Under the pieces are notes generated by a model. It searched no databases and was not told where the DNA came from. It was given only the letters and a program-made list of their open reading frames with translations. 64,000 nucleotides of DNA. It comes from Notospermus geniculatus (Eukaryota > Nemertea > Pilidiophora > Heteronemertea > Lineidae). Position numbers and translations under genes: made by a program. Shown here in pieces: positions 45,535-56,000 of this stretch (positions within the stretch are counted from its first letter, which is position 1; each line of letters begins with the position of its first letter). The DNA lies in the NCBI GenBank assembly GCA_002633025.1, contig NMRB01000093.1:329014-393013 (forward strand). The letters are read 5' to 3'.

Positions 45535-45936
45535 CTGCCCATTCCACCTTTTCTCAATTTGCCTTTTCCCATTTTGCCTTGTCTTAGTTCGCCTTCTCTG
45601 ATCTGGCCTTTTCGCAGTTCACCTTGTCATATTTGGCCTTTGTGCTATTTTGTCTTTGTCACAACTGGCCTTATTCCAGATTCATCTTTTTCCAATTTTG
45701 CAAATTAACACAGAGGCAAATTGGACGAGGCGGAATCGGAAAAGGCGAATAGAGACAGTTCTGTCTCTATTCGCATAGAGACAGTTCTGTCTCTATTCGC
45801 CTATAAGCAAGGTACGATAAGGCAGGATTTGAAAAGGCAACATGGGAAGTGGCAAATCAAGAGAAGGTGAAATGAATACCCGGTACTTTTTGAAGGTGAA
45901 TGGGAAAAGGTGAATTGAGAGAAGGCAAAATGGGCA
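45535..45936. mobile_element. foldback array with twin central palindromes
   Basis: The left half repeats words such as CACCTTTTCTCAATTTGCC and GCCTTTTCCCATTTTGCC; the right half carries their complements in reverse order (GGTGAATTGAGAGAAGGC). The centre, 45744-45801, has CGAATAGAGACAG TTCTGTCTCTATTCG twice in a row. The whole 0.4 kb is one long imperfect stem with satellite-like arms, resembling a foldback-type element. Confidence 0.85.
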
Positions 45937-47252
45937 TGAACCTTCGGTTCTTATCAAGTGCAGTTGTGGGGCATACTTGTATCAGAGTTTTCCAGTTCAA
46001 AAGCAGAGGGTTGGGGTTACTTGCTCAGCAACTTTGGATGGATGAGGAGACTAATGGTTCACACTTTGTGCTGATCTTTGACATGTAATGACAAAGTCAA
46101 CGAATTATGAGTTGAAACACACAAGAAGAGAGAATAACTGTAATTGTTGCCTGATGCTGATGTTTTTGACAATCATGGCTGCCTCTCCTATTTCCAGCTC
46201 CTCTAGTTTCAATCCCTCAATGCATGTTTCCTCATTAATGCATCTTTCTTTCAGAGATGACAAACCACTTTCTTCTCGATCTCAACTTTGCGTCTCAACT
46301 TATTTCAGCTCAGCCATAATGCTTTTGCTATTGCTTGTTCTGAATTTCTTAATTTGTCAGGGCCTTGGGTAGCAATGTTGCAAAAGTCTGTCACCAGCCA
46401 CGATACAGCTGGTAGAGATCTAGGCTCAGTACGAGCTCTTTATGTTCATCCTCCCACAGCAGGGGTTTTCATCTTGCTCCGTTTCATCCACTTATGAGTG
46501 TAAGAGGAGCAAGACCAAAGCGCTGCTTTGGGAGGATGCTTCTACGGGAACCCACAATGCTTGCTAAAATGAGGGAAGGTCGTCTATGTTTGCCCTGCAG
46601 TATCATCATTCAATTCCATTTCCAGTATCATAGAATTGAATGTCGATCAACCTTGACTTCAGCAGAACTTGCATCCTTGGCCTTGCCGTAGCTTATCACA
46701 TTGAGATGTATACATCAATGACATCATGTGCAAATGTAAAAATGTTCAGCGCAATCTTTCCTTTTCCTTTGTAATTCTTGCACAATTTAGCACTTTTCTT
46801 TTATTAAGTCAGTTTTCCAGACTCTTGATGTTTTTTTATTGTGTACATAACAAAGAGAAGAATATTTCAACATTGTACACAAAGAACAAGTCTAGAAGCT
46901 CAAATTTCAGACAGACATTTTATGCCTGCCTGTCAACTCCATCGCACATTGGTAAATAATGGCTGAAACCTTTACTGAGATGACCCCTTGTCTACATTTC
47001 ACATCGTCTAGCACTATAAACTACATCGTGAATGTTTATTTTGAATTCAAAGGTTCAAGCAAATTACTTGTACATTTATTCTTCTTGCATGCCTGTATTT
47101 GAAAACCATCCATAATTTTGAAGCTTTTAAATAATATTCATACTAACATCGAGTCTCTCATTCACAATTTTCACTGTATATGATATTATTTTGGCTCATT
47201 ATTCAACCAATTTGTTTGACAGCTTTTAGTAAAGGGCGTGCCTTTCCATTGG

Positions 47253-47802
47253 AGATGGCAATACTAGTGATAACCCACCTGCCAGTGACCGTTGTGCAAT
47301 ACTGGAATTCGGCGGTATATAGACGCTTTCTTTTCATTGGCTATACATACACCCATGTACATTGGACAAGCAGCCATCACCAACTCTTGTCTACAGTTAT
47401 CACCACAGCAATACACCATATTGTCAAGATACAGTCGAGGATAAGTCCTTTGGTGTTCAGTGTTAGAAACAAGTTGCACTTGCGAAAATTCAGCAAATCT
47501 TTTTAAAGTAGAGTGGAAGGGACACATTGCCAATGAAAAAATTTTGAATTCAGTTTTGTGATTTTGATTTTAGTCTTGTGTATGAGGATAATAAGTCATC
47601 CTGTGGTAAAACGTCTTGTCATTGGTCATGCTGTACATCTCTGATGATAAATTATTTGACCTCAAAAGATACTCACTAAGATGATATTTCTGTCAAGTAC
47701 TAGTTTTCTGTGCAAGGAGAGAATATGTTTATGTTTGTCCTTTCATCAGAGAGAAAGCTTCATTTCCATGTTAGATGGTATAAAGTAGACTGAAACGATT
47801 TT
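47253..47802. repeat. duplicated block F, copy 1
   Basis: AGATGGCAATACTAG to GAAACGATTTT; repeated at 47890-48440. After it comes a GTCGTCC repeat element instead of the sequence that continues into block G. Confidence 0.88.
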
Positions 47803-47889
47803 TAGCTCACTGGAGTGAGCTATTACGATGGTGCAGCGTCCGTCGTCCGTCGTCGTCCGTCGTCGTCGTCGTCGTCGTCGTCCGTCGTC
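47803..47889. repeat. TTAGCTCACTGG / CGTCGTCC repeat element, first part
   Basis: AGCTCACTGGAGTGAGCTAT then ACGATGGTGCAGCGTCCGTC and a (CGTCGTC)n run. The first 20 bases form a short palindrome. The same element starts at 59733 and runs on further there. It lies exactly at a duplication junction. Confidence 0.85.
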
Positions 47890-48440
47890 AGATGGCAATA
47901 CTAGTGATAACCCACCTGCCAGTGACCGTTGTGCAATACTGGAATTCGGCGGTATATAGACGCTTTCTTTTCATTGGCTATATACATACACCCATGTACA
48001 TTGGACAAGCAGCCATCACCAACTCTTGTCTACAATTATCACCACAGCAATACACCATATTGTCAAGATACAATCGAGGATAAGTCCTTTGGTATTCAGT
48101 GTTAGAAACATGAGTAACACTTGCAACAAATTCAGCAGATCTTTTAAAAGTAGAGTGGAAGGGACACATTGCCAATGAAAAAATGTTGAATTCAGTTTTG
48201 TGATTTTGATTTTAGTCTTGTGTAATATAAAGTATGAAAATAGTAAGTCATCCTGTGGTAAAACGTCTTGTTATTGGTCATGCTGTACATCTCTGATGGT
48301 AAAATATTTGACCTCAAAAGATATTCACTAAGATGATATTTCTGTCAAGTACTTGTTTTCTGTGCAAGGAGAGAATATGTTTATGTTTGTCCTTTCATCA
48401 GAGAGAAAGCTTCATTTCCATGTTAGGTGGTATAAAGTAG
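47890..48440. repeat. duplicated block F, copy 2
   Basis: Copy of 47253-47802 that continues directly into block G copy 1. Confidence 0.88.
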
Positions 48441-48836
48441 ACCGAAGCGATTTTCACTGTGAGTTTGGAGTTGGATGCTGGTGTTTGTCATTGCTGTAAC
48501 CAGTTTAATAAAGTACCATGTGATCACACTCCTTTTACCACAGGCAGGATCAGAATATTCACAAAGTTGACCAACAAGTTCATCCTGGAATATTTCTTTT
48601 CTTGGAAACCCATCATGGTGTTGGTGTGCTTGTGACCCGGGGCTTGTGAAAGACTGCCTTCGCCCAAATGCTGTTGCCAGTATCCCAATGCCAGTGGATG
48701 ATTCCTTGTACATTAGTTTCCCGTGCAGCCATCAGCTTCAGGAATGGCAAGTGATACCATGTAGATATTCCCTTAGCAATGCCTATGGCGGCTCAATGCC
48801 TATTAATTCCACATCCATCTTGTTTCTTAACAACAG

Positions 48837-48962
48837 GCGTCCAGTATCTTGCCATGGCAGTGTTAGAGGGCACAGGAGTCCAAGTCCCACGACGTCTCTC
48901 CCTACCGCAGTCAAGTCTCCTTGGCATAAAAAATCCTGACTATCACGATTCAGGTTCCGAGG
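48837..48962 (+). CDS. candidate slo linker cassette exon, 126 nt (copy 1)
   Basis: From TTTCTTAACAACAG to a donor-like GAGG/GTGAAC there is an open stretch of exactly 42 codons that is phase 1 to 1, like its neighbours. It would add residues with VPRRLSLPQSSLLGIKNPDY and HDSGSE, including an RRLS phosphorylation-like motif and an acidic tail. The copy at 60327 has only silent differences over the wider open frame. The donor is weak and no homologue is known to me, so this is a proposal. Confidence 0.3.
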
Positions 48963-49296
48963 GTGAACATGATGACACAGAATGTACGGTCAATCCCAGG
49001 AGTGTAAATCACAACCACAAAGGTCATCACCTTATATTTTGGTGGGAATTGAGCATTCTTTAACACTGAACTTTTAGAATGTTCATCTTCAGGTGTTGGG
49101 ACTTGTGTGTACACTACAATCTCAAGGGTGGATTCCACACTGCATGATCTCCAAATGTTGGAACACTAAGCTGACTTTTGTGCATTTCTTCCTGGATTTA
49201 GCCTTTTTCCTTCTCAGCGATAAGACAAGTCAGCCTTCTGTCTCTATTCTATTTCAACTTCGTCAGATGCAGGAAGTGAAAATGATCTGAGAGTAT

Positions 49297-49740
49297 AGCC
49301 GCGTTTACACTGCCAAACATTTCGGTCCAGTTGAAGTGAACCGAACTCGGACCGGACCAGGTCCACTTCATTTGTACCGTTTAGACTGCAGCGGTAAAGC
49401 GTCGCTCTCCATTGAGTGGAGGTAAGAATCTCTCGCGGAATGCACGTCGAGTATTCACGCGAGTGAACCCGAGTGACGCAAGGACGAACTGCGCGCATGC
49501 TCAATACCGTCTCAGGGAAGTGGACTCGGTCCAGTTCGCCGTGCGTCACGTTTACACTGCACATTTGGTCGGGGTACCATACTCGGTCCGGACCGAGACC
49601 ACCACCTTCTGGGGGTCTCGGTTCGGTTCACTTCTGGTCCGGACCGGGTCCGCTTGGCAGGTTTACACTGCCACTTTTTTTGCCGAACCGAACTCGGTCC
49701 GGACCGAGTTCACTTGATTTTTGGCAGTGTAAACGGGGCT
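49297..49740. mobile_element. 444-bp MITE, GTTTACACTGCC ends, TAT target
   Basis: Ends AGCCGCGTTTACACTGCCAA and TTGGCAGTGTAAACGGGGCT, flanked by TAT (49294-49296, 49741-49743). Copy 2 of the block has the empty site (GAATATGAC at about 60797). The interior repeats CGGTCCGGACCGAG-type words, some palindromic. A 3-bp target duplication fits PIF/Harbinger-type mobilisation; no transposase is encoded. Confidence 0.9.
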
Positions 49741-49805
49741 TATGACTTAAAATTGGCTTGGTTGAACATTTTTTTCTCATTTGGATAGGTGAAGAAAGTA
49801 ATTAA

Positions 49806-50147
49806 AGGGAGACTCCACTCACTGTGTGAAATTTTGAATTTTTGAATTATCGTTAATACATTCAAATTCATTGATATCTGCAACATGTCATATTTTTTGA
49901 AATCAGCAAGCTCATCATTTTAAGTATTTTGATTGGATCCCAAGGGGACCATTGCATAGCATACATGATGTCATGTATGCTCAATGCATATTTATGAAGG
50001 TACAACCAATAGGCCTAGTCACAGTATTAATTAGCTCATTCATTACAAAGGTCGTCAGCTTATTGACACTAGTGACATCACAATTCATGGAAATAGTCTA
50101 CATGGATTGATAAAAATTCAAAAGTTTTCAATGAGTGGAGTCTCCCT
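49806..50147. mobile_element. 342-bp MITE, TTAA target
   Basis: Ends AGGGAGACTCCACTCA and TGAGTGGAGTCTCCCT between two TTAA (49802-49805, 50148-50151). The other copy of the block has a single TTAA there (GTAATTAAAATGTGC). TTAA duplication is the signature of piggyBac-type transposition. The interior is AT-rich and non-coding. Confidence 0.92.
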
Positions 50148-53039
50148 TTAAAATGTGCTTCAGTGTCTTCAGTGACTGAAAGGTCTCTCTCATTGGGCTT
50201 AACACAATGAGACAGACATTTCCAGAAAGTTCCAATGATACATCAAAACTTCCCACACCTGGTGGTCTTTGTGGTTGTGAAGTTTATATGCATGGGAATC
50301 TTACATTATATACATCAAAGCAAAGGAAATACTTATTTAGCAAAACTAAATGCATGCTGTAAAAGATGATTATCCTAACCAATCTCAAGGCAAATTCTAT
50401 GAAATAATAACAGAATGGTCTAAGATGGCAGTTGGAACACTTACTAGAATGAAATCCATAACATTTCTTCAACATGGCACGGATGAGTTATTTTTCTGGT
50501 GATATTAGTTGTAAAATGCACCAAGTTTTGAGGTTATGAGGCTTTACTTGTTGTTGATGGATGACTTGATCACTGCATGGTCACTCTACTGGTTGAGTGG
50601 TGGTAAGAAATGAAAAAATAGAAACAGAGACATCTAATTACAAAATTGCTGGAAGTTTGCCCACATACCATCATTTTAAAAGAACTTCAGCAATTCTGAC
50701 AAAAGATATATTCAGATTTGGAAATCAACATCCTTAAAAGAAGAGTAGATGATGATAGCAAAGCATCCCCTTAAAGGTCGTAAGTGGCATTTTTAGCAAA
50801 ACCCTTTTTCACTACCACTCAGTGCACTTTCAACATTATCTTACAAACTTTGCTCTGGATTGTCACTTATGAACTTTTCTGGGGGATGAAAGAGAAAGGA
50901 ATGGTAAGTGGCAGCAATGAGTCACTGAATGTGCTCTTGCAAATTTTATGAACTAACATACCACGAATGGAATACACTGGGTGGGAGGTATTCCTAATTT
51001 GAGCCGTAGATGTTTAGAAGTCATTGCTATTATTGTCTAGAATTTGCCTTGGGTCATGTATGCTGGTTGCAACCCAAGACTAAAAGGATCAACCTTCAGT
51101 CTATTTGAAAAAGACAAGTGTATTAATAGCTTGTATACTTTGGCTTGGAATCTGTAGTTCATTGACAGATCAAGATGCATGTTTAAAGTATCAAGCTCAT
51201 TCTTCGATATTTTCAAATAATAATGATGTCATAAATAATAAAAGTCTACTTTGCCTTGATGTTTGATGCCTTTTACTTGCAAGATTCCCCTGTATCTCAG
51301 CTGTTTTCCCCAGAGCTTGGCCCCTTCTCTTGTTTCCCTTCCATGGCTTTCCCAAACTCTCTGAGAAGCTACTCATTGCAAACCTCTCCTGGGTGTGTCT
51401 CTGACTGGGTTTGGTTCTTTTGATCATTTCTCAATGACTGCTCCCACTGCATTATATAATTCTCAACGTTTCCCTTACTGCCCCATATGAGTTTGTCCCT
51501 TGCATTCCTTTGACATTAAAAAACCAAGAGTTTGATTCATTCTCTCCATTTATATTATCATTTTCATCTATGACTGCGCAAAATATGCATAACATCAACT
51601 TGTGTTCACGTTCCTGTACTGGTCCTTTTGGGTCTCTGGTGGTTTTTGTGTCCTGATTGTTAATGAACCTGAAAGTCTCTGTTTTAGAAAGCTGTCTTTC
51701 CTTATCCGTCCCTGGACAAATGATGTCCCTATACACACACAACTCCTTTGGATGCAGGCCCAGCATGATGGACAATTCTGTGTTCTTTGTCTTGTTCCTG
51801 TGTTTTGCCCAGTGTAGCTGTGCAGACTAACTTGGGATGGTGCTGCAGCTCATTGGTGACGTGTTTGGAAAGGTTTCCGGGAACATTCATCCATTGGAGG
51901 AGGGGAGTGGGGAGGGGGAAAAATCTCACTTCAGTTGTATTCTCAATTGGACAGATGAAGAAAATGCCAAGTCGCATATCCTCTGGAGTTCATTTCAGTT
52001 TTAGTCTTACCTGAGCCTGCTCACAGCATTTAATTGGTGACATAAACTCTCAAACCCCATGTGTGAAATAAGTTATAAAATTTTGTTTTAGCTCTATGTT
52101 TATTAACAAAATTTGAATGAAAGACCCCAGCGAAACTACATGTGTCATATATGTGTCCCTTCCACTAAATGTATTAGGAATAGTATCTGAAAGATCAGGT
52201 AAGATGGACAAACAAGAGACGGAAGCAGTCCAGTGTGCATGGAGAGTAAGTTACACCTACACACAGGTTATGGCTAAGTTTGCACATCTGTTGGTTTTTA
52301 GTGATGTACGTGTGTAACACTGTCAGTTTGGGAGAAATTGACTGGGACATAAGAGTGTGATCTTTCTGGTTGTATGTGTGTATCTGCACAAAAGTGATGT
52401 GATGCAAAACCTGCCAAGCACAAAAATCCTGACATGCGTAAAACATGTGATGAGGTATACCACTGTATGTGATATTTTCAGGGTTGTTTTGAGAAACCCC
52501 GTAGTGCACTTAGCTTTGGCCTATGCAAGAATGTTTGACGCTATCATATTGGAGAAGAAGCCACTCCTACTGTCGGTTCTTGTGGGTACAGTTTCGTGCC
52601 CCTGATGCTTACTCTGTCACGTCTAACACTTTGTTTATCTTATGCACTTAAACTTAGTCATTAGGAAAATGTCCGCTTCTTGAATGATAGTCTTTCATCT
52701 GTGCAGAATGTCATGTGTTACATATGCGCATGTTAATTGTTGGCTAGTGACAGTTATAGTCATTGGACCTTTAGTAGCCTATATACCTTCATGTAAGTGG
52801 ATCATCGGTACAAGAAATTTTTGCCTAGAAGTTTAAGATTCAACTCATCTGGTACATTTACACACCCACTTGCCTCTACAAATGCTCAGTGCTAAAGAGA
52901 ATATCTAATGGGCATATAGATGTGCCACTCCTTCACAGCTTCCTCTAACTTGTCTGCCAAAAACACTAACTAAATAAAACAGAAAAACAAGCGAATGATG
53001 TACAGTATTCACGACTTTTTGCAATCAGTAGCTTAAACT

Positions 53040-56000
53040 TGTTGCCAATGCTTCCTGAGAACTTAGAAACAATTAATTGCATGTTTTACCCTTCACACTG
53101 GAATAGAAGTATATGTTGTGCCACACCCTGACAGACCCTTTGTTTACTAGTTATACTAACTTGTAACATACAAGAGTCGCTGTTCGTCATCCAGGTATGC
53201 AGAGGATTGTCCTTTGTGATCAAGTGCAAACCTACCTCTGTCTTCCAGTGTCGAGATTTTAACAATTTTAACAGTTGCATGTAACAGTTTTAACTTCTCA
53301 TGCTTGGTAATGTAACTTTTGGATTAGATGAATTTTCTGGTGTGTGAGTGATCAATTAAGTCAATCACAGCAACGTTCAAGTAGAAAATGATGCTCAATT
53401 ATGTTTTAATGGTTCTTCAGTACATGAATATCATTAAGGATTGGAGATTTTACCAGTATGAGCATAAATCTGTGTGACCTATCCATTGAACACTATCACT
53501 TTGTTCACCCTGACATTTTGGTAGGGACATTTCCCTCTGATATTGAAAATGCACTACACTATTTTGCCTTCATCAATGTTTTCAATGTTATGTTGCTGTT
53601 CACAGTCTTGTTGGAGTTATATTTTTGAGCCAGTTTTTCTGTGACTCCACACTGCTGTCCTTGACACCAGATGTGTCACATTATTTGCACCACTTTCAGC
53701 TTCCGATCAAAGCCTGTTAAGATAGGCCTAACTAGGCTTCTCAATCTGCCGATTTCAGAGACCATGTTGTTCATGCAAGGACTAATCTAATGTAAAAAGA
53801 AGCAAAAAAATTCAACTGGAAAACGCTATGGAAACAATACAGTTCTGCATGTATGTGTGATTACCAGGACTTGTATTGTTTTCCACCAAATTTTGTCTGC
53901 TCTGATATATTTTGATGTTTTTGAGGCAAGGGAATTTTAACTGTTGGGGAGGAAATGATATAATACATAAAGTCATCTCCGAATTTTGCAAATTTTTGAC
54001 CCCAATCAGGGTCTTCCTCAGGCACTTTCTAGTTGAGGTCCCAGTAGTGAAAGGAGGAAACGATACTAAGTTCTTTTTTGGCTCTGAGCAAGCCTTTCAG
54101 TCCTTGCATGATCATGCTTGTATCCACAGTTCTCCACACTAGCTTAAAGTGTTGTCTTTGTGGTCTCTCTTACTCCAGTGCTGCGCCCTTCCATGGTCAT
54201 AGGTGCCAAACCACCTCATTCTCCCACAACAGAAGATCCTTGTAAGACGTGTACCGTTTTAGGTGTCCATTCTCTGCATTGTGTGTCATATGACGCTAAG
54301 GATGTTCCTTTGGCAATTTCTGGCACATTACAAGGACTGGAAAGATTTTATTCCAGTTACCCACAAACTCTAGTCTGGCACTGATATGCCTAGCTACTTC
54401 TGTCCCACAAAAAAAAGGAAAGAAATATAAAGCCATGGGAATGTGGTATTTTGCTGAAATTTCAAAGGAACACCCATATCCTGTCTTATGTTGGTGGAAT
54501 GTAGGACTTACCTGCAATTAAACCTTGTATACTGTTCCACATTGCTGCTTTCTTTGCCGTCTACAGCAATACTGGGAAAGTGGAAGCCAACTTATTCAGC
54601 TCCAGCAATATCAATTGATTTGATTTATTGCTGTGTGCCAAATGAATGAACATACAGAAAGTTAGTGACAGAATATCCTTCATCAACACAAATGAGTTAT
54701 CTTTCCCCAATGATACTCTTGAAGAAACATCATCTGAATGAAATTTGTGTTGAATAAAGAAGGAAAATGATCTGATGTCAAATGGGGTTACCTATTGTTG
54801 GTATAGTCCTTGATACGGTGGAGGAATTGTTATGCAGTGTTGTCTCTGTACAGTTATCTGTTTATATCATGTTTTGGATGACTTCAAGTGTATTCATCAA
54901 TGGTGAGGCCTCAAAGAATGACTTGCACAGATTGCGTGAATACTCCTCATTAAATGAGGTTTTATGAAAAATGAGCAGTTTACCTAATCATTCAAGATGT
55001 CTGGAGAGAACATTTTTCTGATTTCTAGTTGGCCTCCATTTGATGCTGTTGTTGATGAATGCATTTTGAATTCCATCCAAAAGAATGAATGATTTCAATA
55101 TTACCATGTCAAGAAATGAAGCATTCTTTGTAATTTAAAACTCTGTATCCTTTATGTCCATTATGCTACCATAGAATATGAAATGGTCCCTGCATGCAAG
55201 TATAATCTTTGCATCCAGATTCACCATCAATGTCTTTATTTCAGTAGAAGCAAAGTAGGATTTCAAATTTACACCATGCATGTATTTGGCACGAATTTCA
55301 CCTAAAACTCAATCACCTGGACCTAGCCATACCTCTGACTACCGGTATAACACCACCATTATAGGCCTATCCATTGACCCCCCCCTTTGGTCTTTGATAG
55401 CATCTTCTTTAACTTATTTCGGAAGTAGGTGAAGTTTTGTACATGGACTCTTTTCCTTGACATGCTCATGGTGGTGAAACTTACCTGAAATTGCTCCTCC
55501 TTGGCTACATTACATCTTGAAAGATGGCAACTAATTGTTATTATCTGTTCCATAGAGTTGACTTTCAATGTTACCATCGCATTGATCAAGGCATTGGTCA
55601 GGTGACTGAGTTCAATGATTGATCCAATTTGCTAGGCTAAGAAGCCCTCTCCCTCACCGTTATCCAGCCCCTGAAAGCATGATGCCCATACCCCCATTCA
55701 CTAGTCACCTTGAAGTTTCAGAGTCATTACAAGAATGAGAAACAATGCTCTTAAGATTATTAACTTGCAGAAGTGATATCTAGCTTAAAGCAGTGAGTTC
55801 TCCCCTGAGCTTGATTGTTTCACAATAGTACACCTAGGACTCATTTCGTTTTTGCTGCATAGCTGGAAATCACTGCTGCCACATTTGTGGATATGCCATG
55901 CACTTTGCTTCTTTGAACGATGACCATTTTGATTAAATGATAAGAGAGACATGTTGATAAATGCACTTGGAAGATGATGATGCATGGACGCAGAGAAAGC

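Larger units (their letters stand above)
48453..53039. repeat. duplicated block G, copy 1
   Basis: Matches 59958-64000; the match is still going at the window end, so its true length is unknown. The 544-bp length difference is almost fully explained by two MITEs present only here (444 and 342 bp) and one present only in copy 2 (268 bp). Confidence 0.92.

Noticed and set aside
48423-48713. Minus-strand open frame repeated in modified form near 59993-60240
   Set aside because: Reading frame shifts between the two copies, and I cannot match it to a transposase or any other family.
52480-52540. Acceptor-like ATATTTTCAG followed by an open GCFEKPRSALSF reading
   Set aside because: It is open only in phase 0, which does not fit the phase-1 linker exons, and ends at a stop without a donor.
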